Shown: positions 1 through 7,169, numbered from the stretch's first letter. The stretch is DNA of 10,138 nt from Enterococcus_D entomosocium (GCF_030441895.1 NZ_JARJAS010000041.1), one strand, 5' to 3'. The notes: generated by a model from the letters alone, not told the origin. Numbers and translations: made by a program.

Positions 1-10
1 GTTCCTCCTA
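1..10 (-). promoter_or_regulatory. Ribosome binding site of the next gene (probable capsid)
   Basis: Directly overlapping the scaffold TAG stop, the minus strand reads TAGGAGGAAC, a near-perfect ribosome site. The gene it serves starts just outside the window. In this module order the next gene is normally the major capsid protein; that is inference. Confidence 0.7.
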
Positions 11-670
11 GTTTTTAAAATATGTTTGTTTGGGTTTAGCGACTGCTGCTTTCTTTGCTAATTGCTTTCCGTAGTCGCCTTGAGCGCCATTACCAGAATC
101 ACCATCCAAAGGAATACGTCCGCCAAGGCGTTTCTCGAATTCTGCTTTGATGGCCTCACGTTCCGCTTCAACAGATGCTAGATACGTTTTAACGTTGTTT
201 GAAGTGGTTTCAGCATCTTCTGAAACAATTAGCTGTAGCATTTCTTTCGAAGGCTTAGCGCCGTTCTCAGCCAGCATTTCACTTGCTTGAGATGACATTT
301 TGGAAAGGTTCTCCTTGCGTTCATATTCAGCAATTTGAGCATCTTTCTTGGCCAACTCATGTTGAATCTTCTCTTCAGCGGTCATTTCGGCATATTTTGC
401 TGCTTCATTTTTCTCTGCTTCAGCTTCTTTTTGCCAGCGAGACTTTTTGCTTTTTACGATCGAATCAACATCTTTGTCATCTTTGAAGCCATACTTTTCT
501 TTGATGAGTGCCAATTGCTCTTCGTTCAATTCTTCAACGTTTAATTCAGGTGGATTTGCTGCTCCCGGGTCACCTTCTCCTTCTGGATCGGCAAAGAATT
601 GTAACTTCATCGGCATAAGAAATTTATTTTTCATCAATAATTTATCTTTCATCAATAATTTATCTTTCAT
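8..670 (-). CDS. Capsid scaffolding protein, DUF4355-type
   Basis: Scaffolding proteins guide the capsid protein into a procapsid and leave before DNA packaging. The 220-residue product has the KLQFFAD start motif typical of this family, an acidic N-terminal region (about 30-55), a long Glu/Lys/Ala-rich helical or coiled-coil centre (about 65-185), and a basic C-terminus (KKAAVAKPKQTYFKN) of the sort that contacts the capsid protein. The ATG at 670 has AAGGAG nine bases upstream; a TTG three bases earlier is possible. Upstream of KLQFFAD the protein has an unusual repeated extension (MKDKLL twice, then MKNKFL). Later in-frame ATGs at 652, 634, 616 and 610 lack their own ribosome site, though homologues often begin near the KLQFFA motif. 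Confidence 0.85.
   Translation of the reverse strand: MKDKLLMKDKLLMKNKFLMPMKLQFFADPEGEGDPGAANPPELNVEELNEEQLALIKEKYGFKDDKDVDSIVKSKKSRWQKEAEAEKNEAAKYAEMTAEEKIQHELAKKDAQIAEYERKENLSKMSSQASEMLAENGAKPSKEMLQLIVSEDAETTSNNVKTYLASVEAEREAIKAEFEKRLGGRIPLDGDSGNGAQGDYGKQLAKKAAVAKPKQTYFKN
617..670 (-). repeat. 18-bp tandem repeat at the scaffold start
   Basis: Two identical 18-bp units (653-670 and 635-652) are followed by a third with four differences (617-634). Each starts with ATG, so translation gives MKDKLL, MKDKLL, MKNKFL in frame. The array places several possible start codons after a single ribosome site. Confidence 0.9.
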
Positions 671-751
671 CAAATATTTCTCCTTCCATATCTTTTAACG
701 TGGATAAATGCTTGCACTTTCCATAGCTTTTAAAGTCATCAATGCTTGGAC
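671..751 (-). other. Scaffold gene leader with an imperfect direct repeat
   Basis: This 80-base gap has no recognised gene or clear promoter. It contains two related segments on the minus strand, each beginning TTAAAAG, then C or A, then TATGGAA, about 35 bases apart; the second one supplies the AAGGAG ribosome site of the scaffold gene. The repeat suggests local duplication. Confidence 0.4.
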
Positions 752-780
752 AAAATAAAAAGCGACCATTAGATCACTTT
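752..780 (-). terminator. Intrinsic terminator T3 before the scaffold gene
   Basis: On the minus strand AAAGUGAUC (780-772) pairs with GGUCGCUUU (767-759), with three G-U pairs and a UAAU loop, followed by TTTTTATTTT. The stop codon of the 46-aa gene lies in the ascending arm. No clear promoter is seen between it and the scaffold gene. Confidence 0.75.
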
Positions 781-914
781 AGTTTTTCGCACTTAACGCA
801 CTCTTCATAAAACCCGCCTTGCAAGTCCTTTCGGTATGCGTACTTATAATCATGCTTGCACAATAAATGCTGCCTGATATTTCTGAATAGAAATTGTCTA
901 AAATCTCCCAGCAT
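774..914 (-). CDS. Small Cys/His protein, 46 aa, between two terminators
   Basis: The ATG at 914 has AGAGGTGA seven bases upstream. The product has a basic N-terminus and a Cys19-Lys-His21 pair followed by Cys39 and Cys42 (ECVKC) near the end. This is a C-x-H ... C-x-x-C arrangement that may bind zinc. Short proteins of this kind (CKHDYK ... C-x-x-C) occur in many phage late regions and have no assigned role. The TGA stop is part of the stem of terminator T3. The same frame stays open past this TGA for another 36 codons, including through the terminator; this is treated as a finding. Confidence 0.65.
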   Translation of the reverse strand: MLGDFRQFLFRNIRQHLLCKHDYKYAYRKDLQGGFYEECVKCEKLK

Positions 915-933
915 ATATAATCACCTCTCGGTC

Positions 934-971
934 ATAATAAAAAGCCGTTAGCAAATGGGCTAGCGACTTTT
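934..971 (-). terminator. Intrinsic terminator T2 inside the late operon
   Basis: On the minus strand a 13-position stem with one mismatch (AAAAGUCGCUAGC pairing with GCUAACGGCUUUU) and a 6-nt loop leads into TTTTTATTAT. It overlaps the end of the 59-aa gene. Only about 13 bases separate the U-run from the ribosome site of the next gene, too few for a separate promoter. Confidence 0.8.
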
Positions 972-1139
972 GTTAACTTTGATATATTTGTTCTGGTTTT
1001 CTTCGAAATCACTCATGAACCATTCGAGTGTATCTTGCGCCAGTTCATTGTTGAACATAGCTTGAAACTTAACTTTCAACAAGTACCAATAAAATGGAAT
1101 CTTAAACTTAATTTTTAGTGTAATGCTATTACTTTCCAT
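960..1139 (-). CDS. Small phage protein of unknown function, 59 aa
   Basis: The ATG at 1139 has AGGAG nine bases upstream, located inside the end of the preceding gene. The product begins MESNSITLKIKFKIPFYWYL, with an aromatic segment, and then has a more acidic second half (WFMSDFEENQNK). The last three codons and the TAG stop form the ascending arm of terminator T2, so the gene ends exactly where transcription is expected to end. No domain recognised. Confidence 0.65.
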   Translation of the reverse strand: MESNSITLKIKFKIPFYWYLLKVKFQAMFNNELAQDTLEWFMSDFEENQNKYIKVNKSR

Positions 1140-1141
1140 TT

Positions 1142-1378
1142 TTATCGGCTCCTATACTTTCTACTTGGCTTGTAAGGTCGCTTTGGCTCTTGTGCTCTGA
1201 ATGTATAAGGGTTAGGATCAACTATGTTATCTAATCCGTCAACTTTGCAGAAAAGCTTGATCGTTATCTCTGAAAAGTTATCTACATTGGAATTGATCAC
1301 TACATCGGTAATGCCGTCAATTCTATTGCCATCTATATATAAACCATTATCGATTTTGACTTCATTTAGTTTTGGCAT
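1142..1378 (-). CDS. Small phage protein of unknown function, 78 aa
   Basis: The ATG at 1378 follows a perfect AAGGAGG. The first 50 residues look beta-strand rich (NGLYIDGNRIDGITDVVINS, then EITIKLFCKV), and the tail is basic and Pro/Tyr-rich (KRPYKPSRKYRSR). A compact strand domain with a basic tail is often seen in small phage late proteins, but I recognise no family. Its stop is two bases from the ATG of the 59-aa gene, and its last codons hold that gene's AGGAG site. Confidence 0.75.
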   Translation of the reverse strand: MPKLNEVKIDNGLYIDGNRIDGITDVVINSNVDNFSEITIKLFCKVDGLDNIVDPNPYTFRAQEPKRPYKPSRKYRSR

Positions 1379-1390
1379 TGTTTTCCCTCC

Positions 1391-1804
1391 TTAATCCGTT
1401 TCAATATATTTGTATAATTGATTCCCGATACCGAAGTTTCTGATTTCAAATCCTTCTCGTTGCAAAAATCTTTTATATATCCTTGCTCTGCGATTATCTT
1501 CCCAATGGACTTGAATGTAAGTGGGGAGAGGGTTGCTTATTGACTGCTTGGCGTATTCCTCAAATTCCCTGATCCTTCTTACAGCCCACACAAAAGGATA
1601 GATGCCGTCTTTGCCTGTCTGGTGCAAAGTATTGTCACTAATCTGCTTACGTTTGTGATACACATTCAGATAAACATTTGCAACCGCAATATTGTATAAA
1701 TCATAAAGGCAAAACTCGATTTGCACAGTCATGCCACTTGGCAACCGCTCTTTAGCCATGATTATGATGTCACCGTCTTCGTCTTTATAATCAGTGAATG
1801 TCAT
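1391..1804 (-). CDS. Phage protein, 137 aa, possible GNAT-like C-terminus
   Basis: The start is ATG 1804, with AGAGGTGA five bases upstream; a GTG at 1813 in frame would add three residues but falls inside that ribosome site. The N-terminus is strand-rich and acidic (FTDYKDEDGDIIIMAK). The C-terminal DNRRARIYKRFLQREGF (about 104-120) resembles the last helix and strand of GNAT acetyltransferases, where an N-x-x-A-x-x-x-Y-x-x-x-GF pattern is typical. The acetyl-CoA binding Q/RxxGxG/A loop is not evident, so activity is doubtful; a structural use of the fold or a chance likeness are both possible. Confidence 0.7.
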   Translation of the reverse strand: MTFTDYKDEDGDIIIMAKERLPSGMTVQIEFCLYDLYNIAVANVYLNVYHKRKQISDNTLHQTGKDGIYPFVWAVRRIREFEEYAKQSISNPLPTYIQVHWEDNRRARIYKRFLQREGFEIRNFGIGNQLYKYIETD

Positions 1805-1815
1805 AGAGCTCACCT

Positions 1816-2118
1816 CTACATAGAAGCGCTTTGAAACATACTTTGATTCATATTGTTTTGCAAAGCTTTGAAGAATTCTGGGTTAGACTGAACCAATTCG
1901 GTTATTGATTGCACGACAGGTTCAATAACTTTTCTAACAGCTTCATATACTTCTTTTACAATTGGTTCTAAGACATCAATTAAGTGCTGTTTAACGGCAT
2001 CATAGTCTTCTTTAAATTGAGCATCGTTTTGATACAAATGCAAAATTTCTTCTTTGCTTTTCCCATATGCCTTTTCTAAAAACCTGTCAGATATAACTTG
2101 AAATGAATCTTTCTCCAT
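1816..2118 (-). CDS. Small phage protein of unknown function, 100 aa
   Basis: An acidic, mostly helical protein starting at ATG 2118 with an AGAGGG ribosome site. Residues about 25-80 show repeated hydrophobic/charged spacing (VLEPIVKEVYEAVRKVIEPV) suggesting an amphipathic helix or coiled coil. The tail is rich in Gln, Asn, Met and Ser (NNMNQSMFQSASM). No recognised domain. It follows the gp7-like gene closely, and its stop is 11 bases from the next start, so it is part of the same operon. Confidence 0.75.
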   Translation of the reverse strand: MEKDSFQVISDRFLEKAYGKSKEEILHLYQNDAQFKEDYDAVKQHLIDVLEPIVKEVYEAVRKVIEPVVQSITELVQSNPEFFKALQNNMNQSMFQSASM

Positions 2119-2120
2119 TG

Positions 2121-3077
2121 TTATAACCCTCTTTCTTTAAGCGACTTCTCAAATGCATCACGATCAACGATTGGATAAGTCGAACAACGATCGAAAGGAT
2201 GAACAGGCATCATGTTTACGCCGATTTCCATTTCGCTTACTAAATATGGACCTCCCGCAGCAATGCTTTTACATAGCCGGCAAGCGTTTGGCTCTGTTAC
2301 CCATCCATATTTCTTGATATCCGCATCGAGATAACTTTCCTTCTGCACACCACTTTGAACTCTTGTTGTTTCGGTTACCATCAAACGTTGCGTATTGAAC
2401 TTAGTATTCTCTCGTCCTTCTTCTGTAAGGAACTTGCTTAATTCAGATGCCAACTGTTTAGGATTACGCCCCATCGTCACACTTCGAACAAGCAACTTAT
2501 CCAAATCTGCTTTCAACTCCGCTTGGTACATCCAAAGCCGTTCGCTAAACGTTGCGAATCCATCCGCTCGAAACGAGCTGTTTATCACTTGCTCCACTAA
2601 TTTGGCATAACCGCTTTTAGCGATCGTCATCTCTAAGATGCCCGCTTGACGTTGCAACTCTTTCATCCCAGCGCTGGTAAGTTCCCCTGAAAAATACTTA
2701 TCCATGTCGTTAAACGTGGCTATCAGCTCAATTCCGATATTTGCTTTCAGTAATTCCAAGCGATTGACACGCATTGTAAGGTTGTATAGCTTCAATTCCT
2801 TGTTTGCTGTAGGTGAGAAGTCTTTTTCTTTAACATATTTCTTAGCCTTGCGAGCAAATGCTTTTACATCCATTTCGCTAGCACGCTTCATCGCTTCGCT
2901 ACGAGTGATTTTCTGCCCATTGGAAAAACTATCCCACTGAGCGTCTATCTCTTTCTGTATCGCATCCTGTGCGTATTGTAGGCGCTTCTTGATCTCGTTC
3001 ATGCGTTTCTTGTCATCTTTAATCTGTTGCTCTTGCCAAGCTTTTTCACGCTTGATGAAGTAATCTTGTGATTTCAC
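2121..3077 (-). CDS. Minor head protein, SPP1 gp7 / Mu gpF family
   Basis: In SPP1 the homologue binds the portal, enters the procapsid in a few copies and helps DNA ejection. The 318-residue product has a long charged helical N-terminal half. A C-terminal Mu-F domain (about 190-305) contains the conserved RLMVTETTRVQ segment (231-241) and a Cys/His set: Cys266 and Cys269 (ACRLC), His293 and Cys298 (PVHPFDRCST), which looks like a metal site. The size is close to SPP1 gp7 (about 308). Start is GTG at 3077 with GGGAGTG upstream. Gene order portal, small genes, gp7, scaffold agrees with SPP1-like phages. Confidence 0.9.
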   Translation of the reverse strand: MKSQDYFIKREKAWQEQQIKDDKKRMNEIKKRLQYAQDAIQKEIDAQWDSFSNGQKITRSEAMKRASEMDVKAFARKAKKYVKEKDFSPTANKELKLYNLTMRVNRLELLKANIGIELIATFNDMDKYFSGELTSAGMKELQRQAGILEMTIAKSGYAKLVEQVINSSFRADGFATFSERLWMYQAELKADLDKLLVRSVTMGRNPKQLASELSKFLTEEGRENTKFNTQRLMVTETTRVQSGVQKESYLDADIKKYGWVTEPNACRLCKSIAAGGPYLVSEMEIGVNMMPVHPFDRCSTYPIVDRDAFEKSLKERGL

Positions 3078-3088
3078 TTAATCACTCC

Positions 3089-3319
3089 CTACCAAGAAAA
3101 TCTGACTAACTCAATTTTTGCATCAATCGAATGCTTATCCTCGTAATCTTCAACAGTAAAGCCGCCATCTTGAAACTCTTTGCGAATACCATCTGTAATG
3201 ACGTCCTTGCCGTACAGGACTTCTTTATTGCCAATCTTCATCGCTTCGGCGATAGCATCTTTGATCTTTTCGCTATCCGCTTTCTGATACTCGTTCATCA
3301 TCTGTTCTTTTAGATTCAT
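3089..3319 (-). CDS. Small phage protein of unknown function, 76 aa
   Basis: This soluble-looking protein starts at ATG 3319 after AGAGGTAC. It is charged and mostly helical in its first half (EKIKDAIAEAMKIGNKEV), followed by a GIRKEFQDGGFTVEDYED segment. Small proteins with a similar helix followed by a 'GF-x-V' segment are frequent in Bacillota phage late operons and have no assigned role. It lies between the membrane-protein pair and the minor head gene, with 11 bases to the latter. Confidence 0.75.
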   Translation of the reverse strand: MNLKEQMMNEYQKADSEKIKDAIAEAMKIGNKEVLYGKDVITDGIRKEFQDGGFTVEDYEDKHSIDAKIELVRFSW

Positions 3320-3331
3320 TATTTGTACCTC

Positions 3332-3493
3332 TCAATACGTAGGAATTATATTCAGCCATAAGACAAACATTGTTAATAATTTAATTGCCACTAAAATGAA
3401 ACCAGCAACAATAACGATTGTGGAATACCATAAAGCGGCCCACTTGATGAAATCAAGAATTGACTCATAATCATGTTTAAATTTTCTCTTCAT
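3332..3493 (-). CDS. Single-pass membrane protein, 53 aa
   Basis: The frame begins at an ATG overlapping the end of the two-helix protein gene. AAAGGGGG lies about nine bases upstream, a good ribosome site. The product has a basic N-terminus (MKRKFKHDYE), then a long hydrophobic stretch (about residues 19-50) sufficient for one long or two short helices, ending PTY. By the positive-inside rule the N-terminus would be cytoplasmic. It is followed after 12 bases by the next small gene. Two consecutive membrane-protein genes within the head module suggest a paired function, which cannot be named from sequence. Confidence 0.65.
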   Translation of the reverse strand: MKRKFKHDYESILDFIKWAALWYSTIVIVAGFILVAIKLLTMFVLWLNIIPTY

Positions 3494-3662
3494 CTTTGGC
3501 AACCCCCTTTGGTCTTGCGTATTTTTCTAATGCAAAAAGATATACTGATATGTTAGATAAAAGAAGAATAACAGCCATCTCGATTCCAAATGCATAATAA
3601 AAGAAAACGGCAAACGCAAAATTCATAAGCTTGAAAACTCTAATTTCATCGTCATAACTCAT
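3477..3662 (-). CDS. Two-helix membrane protein, 61 aa
   Basis: The product has a short charged N-terminus (MSYDDEIRVFK), two closely spaced hydrophobic helices (about residues 12-28 and 30-46), and a charged tail ending AKDEEKI, so it looks like a membrane hairpin. The ATG at 3662 overlaps the portal stop codon region and is preceded only by a purine-rich run, so coupling to portal translation is likely. Other Met codons slightly upstream (KKMKKKMKK) are possible starts; the frame continues to 3728, but those residues are an out-of-frame reading of the portal's acidic tail. A membrane protein between portal and minor head genes is unusual. Function unknown. Confidence 0.65.
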   Translation of the reverse strand: MSYDDEIRVFKLMNFAFAVFFYYAFGIEMAVILLLSNISVYLFALEKYARPKGVAKDEEKI

Positions 3663-5271
3663 CTTCTTCATTTTCTTTTTCATCTTCTTCAACCTCCGTA
3701 TCAGTTTCTTTGTCACTATCAAACACACCAGGACCAGCTTGTTTCTTCAGTCGCTTCAACTCTTCTTCAAACGGAACACCGGTTAATCGCTCAGCCATTT
3801 CGCACAACGTTTGATCTGATACGATACCAACCATTCCAGCGATAACGCTCATGATTTCTTCATCTGATTGCGGCACGTTCGGCGTAAATTGGATTTGGAT
3901 CTCGTTTACTTTGTTGTATAGCTGCTCTTGTTGTTTTTCATCCGAAACAAAAAAGGCTTTGACTGTATCAATCAAGCCTTGTGGTTTATCTAGCCCCTCT
4001 TTAATGCTCCAAGAGTGTGTAAGCAACCGTAGACGGCGCATGATAGCTTTTTTGACCATCCGTTCCTTATTCTTGCGATCGTTGTCTGATCCCCATCCTT
4101 TGAAACGGAATCCGATACCTGACTGGTTGGACCCGATATTTTCATCAGTAAAATCAATAAGCGATGTGAAACGCAAAATATCAGCAACTGTCCGACTGTC
4201 ATTAGCTTCCATTCCTGCAACGTCATACTCTTTCTTAAGGTAGTACGCATCAGGTTCAGCACCTGCAACGTTGTTGTCGTATATCTTCTTATCCCCTAAT
4301 ACAAGCATTCTAGCTTGCATCATAGCTTGGAATACTGCTAATTTACTGTTGTCGCCTTCTTGGTCGTCTGCTGTATCAGGGTTACCTTTAATCACCAAGT
4401 AAGCTTCCGATGAATCCTGTTGGAAGTTAGCCATTTCCGATCGAGAAAGGTCGTATGCATCGATTGAATCAAGTACACGCTCGAAGTCGCTTAAACGTTC
4501 TTCGTTGTTGATCCATTCATTAACCTGTACCGAATCAAAGTAACTCTCAACAATTCCGCCATCTTCAATAGTGGCATGATCCAAGTCGTCGTTTTCTGCG
4601 ATGAGATAATAATTAAACCCACCGTTTGTGTATAGCTCAACTCGTGTCCACGACTTACCCAAGAACTCTTCTTTGTAATAGTGGACACCACATACTGAAT
4701 TACGATCTTTGGTATTGTCATAGATAACAAATGTTTGCTCTGCATCAAACTTAGCTAATGTTTCCTTGCCGTATTCATCACGACCAATCCATTCGTACGC
4801 TCTACCTAATCCGAACGTATCACGCCCCATTAATTGATTGTGATAGTCTTCGTTAGATTGGCTTGCAAATGTATTGATGCGTTCTGCAATTGCCTTCTCC
4901 CCGCTATACTTCAGCGGATTACCAAGCAAAACACCTAACTTAAACGAAACAACAAAGTTTGCAAAATCGCTTGCGATGCGGTTATCCGCTCTGCCTTCAG
5001 GTTTGCTTGGTCGGTATTTGATGTTATTGTCTGCCAACATGTATCGTTTGAGTTGCTTTAATCGGGGAACTTGCTTCGTCTGGTGATGTCGGATAAATCC
5101 AATAATCATCTTCCAAACATCTTCATGCTCAAAGTCTATTAGCTGTTCAACTTCGCCAATACGTTGATTTAGCATCTCTCTTTTAGGCAACTGACTAACT
5201 GGCACCTTATAAACAAGGTTTGCTTCCTCATCAAATCGCTTTTGCCCTAAAAGCTGAATATTCTGTTCCAC
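3652..5271 (-). CDS. Portal protein, SPP1 gp6-like
   Basis: The portal forms a dodecameric ring at one capsid vertex: it nucleates procapsid assembly, docks the terminase and is the DNA channel. The 539-residue product is close to SPP1 gp6 (about 500), and carries typical stretches for this family, such as the N-terminal IASDFANFVVSFKLGVLLGN and the RFKGWGSDNDRKN region. The C-terminus is a long run of Asp, Glu and Lys (last 25 residues). Start is GTG at 5271 with AGAGGTGA upstream. The position right after terL fits. The final codons overlap the start of the next small membrane protein. Family assignment is from recalled similarity and gene order, not an alignment. Confidence 0.92.
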   Translation of the reverse strand: MEQNIQLLGQKRFDEEANLVYKVPVSQLPKREMLNQRIGEVEQLIDFEHEDVWKMIIGFIRHHQTKQVPRLKQLKRYMLADNNIKYRPSKPEGRADNRIASDFANFVVSFKLGVLLGNPLKYSGEKAIAERINTFASQSNEDYHNQLMGRDTFGLGRAYEWIGRDEYGKETLAKFDAEQTFVIYDNTKDRNSVCGVHYYKEEFLGKSWTRVELYTNGGFNYYLIAENDDLDHATIEDGGIVESYFDSVQVNEWINNEERLSDFERVLDSIDAYDLSRSEMANFQQDSSEAYLVIKGNPDTADDQEGDNSKLAVFQAMMQARMLVLGDKKIYDNNVAGAEPDAYYLKKEYDVAGMEANDSRTVADILRFTSLIDFTDENIGSNQSGIGFRFKGWGSDNDRKNKERMVKKAIMRRLRLLTHSWSIKEGLDKPQGLIDTVKAFFVSDEKQQEQLYNKVNEIQIQFTPNVPQSDEEIMSVIAGMVGIVSDQTLCEMAERLTGVPFEEELKRLKKQAGPGVFDSDKETDTEVEEDEKENEEDEL

Positions 5272-5281
5272 TGTATCACCT

Positions 5282-6694
5282 CTACAATCCTAGTTTTCTA
5301 AATGTGTCGATCGTCTTCATGACATCGACTTTTTCTGTTGTGTTCGTGCTCATTGTTTCGGCGATGCCTGTTGTAGCATCTGGGGCATCGTCGTGCTTGT
5401 TCTTTCCTTCTCGCTGGTATGTAGTCATCGCCTTGTAGTAATCAGGAAACCTTGTTCTCCAATCACTAGGCATCCGCACATATTGTTCAATCCAGTGGCT
5501 GTTGGAATAAATTCTCGCTTCTTTATTGGCACTTTGAAAGAAATCAGATATAGCAGCTGCACATTTCCCTTTTACTTTCTCTCTTACAGAACGAGCAAAA
5601 GACCGACCGCCATTGTTGCGCTCGATACGTGATGTATTCACTTTGAAGTTAATCAACTGATTTGCAACTGCGCTCTCCGTGTATTCCATAGGTTGTTGCG
5701 TATAGATAACGTCTAAAACATCTTGATAACCATCTAGCGTTTCGCCCCAAACAATTGAACAAAGGTAGTCCTTACCAGTATCGGCAGTATCACAATAATG
5801 CCAAATCTTCTTATAGTTGGATCTGTTGCTGTAAGTCTTGAACTCGCCGTACAATCTCCCTTTAATGTCGATAGGCTCTTGTTGGTAGTTGGCACTAGCG
5901 ATGTCGGCACCCATTGTTTTAACTTTACGTTGGTAATCCTCATAGGAAAGGACATCTTCACACAGCATCCGATCGTTCTTTTCATCGTACGCTTGAAAGT
6001 TGATATGTTTAACCTTATATCCGCTAAGAGGGAGTTCTTTTAATGCTCTACCCGCCAAATCATTGCTATGCCATCTAGTCATGTTGATAATGATCTTACC
6101 GTTGCTCTCAAGGCGAGATAGCATAGTATTTACAAACCACTCCCAATGTTTATCAAGGACTGCAGCGTTGTTGGCTTCATCTGCATTCTTGATTACGTCA
6201 TCAATGATGATGATATCTGCACCAAAACCAGTAGCCGTACCAGTAGGCGATGTAGCCAGGTAGTTATTATAGCCATCCTCCAAACTCCAAAGATTCATTG
6301 CGCCATCACCATATTTGATTTTTGCATCGAATATGTCGGCGTACACTATCATATCTTTGTCGGCTTTTACTTCTTGGATCGTGTTTCTCACATTCTTGGA
6401 AAATACGGTTGATAATGTTTCGTTATATGATCCAGTCATGATTTTCTTGCTGTGATCATTCCCTAGTACCCATTCAACAAACCGTCCAAGCGTTAATGAC
6501 TTGCCGTGTCTAGGCGGCATATTAAGCACCAGAACATCATGCTCATTATCATTAAGAAACGACTGAAACTCTCCGCAAACTGAAACAAGGTAATCTCTAT
6601 CTGATTTATAAAACGATGGCATAATCAAGTGACAATAATCGAAGAAATATCGCTTTGCTAACTCAATCTTGGCACCTAGAGCGATTTTATCCAT
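5282..6694 (-). CDS. terL: Terminase large subunit
   Basis: This is the ATPase/nuclease motor that cuts phage DNA and drives it into the procapsid. Counting from the ATG at 6694 (470 residues): Walker A PRHGKS at 61-66, Walker B IIIIDD at 161-166, coupling motif TRWHSND at 206-212. An RNase H-like nuclease domain follows, with acidic residues in DTADTGKD (302-309), near IERNNGG (357-363), and in HDDAPDA (434-440). The start at 6694 overlaps the terS stop by eight bases. An ATG at 6739 would add 15 residues but would overlap terS by 53 bases, and the added segment looks unlike TerL N-termini. The gene is intact and ends 10 bases before the portal start. Confidence 0.95.
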   Translation of the reverse strand: MDKIALGAKIELAKRYFFDYCHLIMPSFYKSDRDYLVSVCGEFQSFLNDNEHDVLVLNMPPRHGKSLTLGRFVEWVLGNDHSKKIMTGSYNETLSTVFSKNVRNTIQEVKADKDMIVYADIFDAKIKYGDGAMNLWSLEDGYNNYLATSPTGTATGFGADIIIIDDVIKNADEANNAAVLDKHWEWFVNTMLSRLESNGKIIINMTRWHSNDLAGRALKELPLSGYKVKHINFQAYDEKNDRMLCEDVLSYEDYQRKVKTMGADIASANYQQEPIDIKGRLYGEFKTYSNRSNYKKIWHYCDTADTGKDYLCSIVWGETLDGYQDVLDVIYTQQPMEYTESAVANQLINFKVNTSRIERNNGGRSFARSVREKVKGKCAAAISDFFQSANKEARIYSNSHWIEQYVRMPSDWRTRFPDYYKAMTTYQREGKNKHDDAPDATTGIAETMSTNTTEKVDVMKTIDTFRKLGL

Positions 6695-7154
6695 CCCGAC
6701 TCGCCAACTTCCGCAATTCCTCTTCAGACAGATTAGCAAAAGGATTGCTTACCGTCATGTTGCCAGATACCTCGGTTTCTTTTTTATCACGCCATTCATC
6801 TGGCTTGCGATTTTTCAACCAGAATATTTGAGCAGTAGTATCAGGCGCTTGTTGCTTGGTTACAATTTTTGTTACCACCATACCTGCTTCGGTCAGTTCT
6901 TTAGTGACTTCTTTGTACTCATAACCTATTGCTCTTTTGAACAAAGCATTCTCAACTTGTCTATCGACTACTTCTTTACCTCTTTTTAAGGCGTCAGAAA
7001 TGTCAGAATACTTCTTTTTCCAATCGTAAAGCGTTGGTCGTTGAATACCAATATTCTTTGCAATTTGTTCATCGGTAAGGCCATCACGTGCCCACCCTTC
7101 GAGTTTCAACAATCCTTCTTCTGTTAACCACTCTTCGTATTTGCCTTTCGCCAT
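6687..7154 (-). CDS. terS: Terminase small subunit
   Basis: TerS recognises the packaging start site on the phage concatemer, assembles as a ring, and passes DNA to TerL. The 155-residue product has a helix-turn-helix near residues 27-47 (DEQIAKNIGIQRPTLYDWKKK), a long helical middle (about 50-75) for oligomerisation, and an FWLKNRKPDEWRDK segment (111-124) that is typical of Bacillota phage small terminases. The C-terminus (NPFANLSEEELRKLA) matches the usual tail that contacts TerL. The ATG follows an AGGTGAGG site. Its stop lies just inside the start of terL, so synthesis of the two subunits is probably coupled. The pac or cos site may lie in or near this gene but cannot be identified. Confidence 0.92.
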   Translation of the reverse strand: MAKGKYEEWLTEEGLLKLEGWARDGLTDEQIAKNIGIQRPTLYDWKKKYSDISDALKRGKEVVDRQVENALFKRAIGYEYKEVTKELTEAGMVVTKIVTKQQAPDTTAQIFWLKNRKPDEWRDKKETEVSGNMTVSNPFANLSEEELRKLASRDG

Positions 7155-7169
7155 GACCTCACCTTCTTT

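Noticed and set aside
1022..1100. Possible promoter within the 59-aa gene (TTGTTG, 17 bp, TATGTT) that could serve the Cys/His gene
   Set aside because: The -35 matches only three of six bases and the site lies upstream of terminator T2, so it would not free the next gene from that terminator.
3663..3728. Longer start for the two-helix membrane protein
   Set aside because: The added residues (MCLIVTKKLIRRLKK...) come from reading the portal's acidic tail in another frame; the ATG at 3662 gives a sensible protein and a short overlap.
3851..4243. Plus-strand open frame of 130 codons
   Set aside because: It lies wholly within the portal gene on the opposite strand, has a Ser/Leu-rich composition typical of a shadow frame, and no ribosome site.
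6695..6739. Upstream ATG of terL
   Set aside because: It would overlap terS by 53 bases, and the extra 15 residues (MLICLKRNC...) do not look like a TerL N-terminus.
6669..6989. Plus-strand open frame of 106 codons
   Set aside because: It is antisense to terS and the start of terL, both strongly supported by motifs; no ribosome site or promoter.
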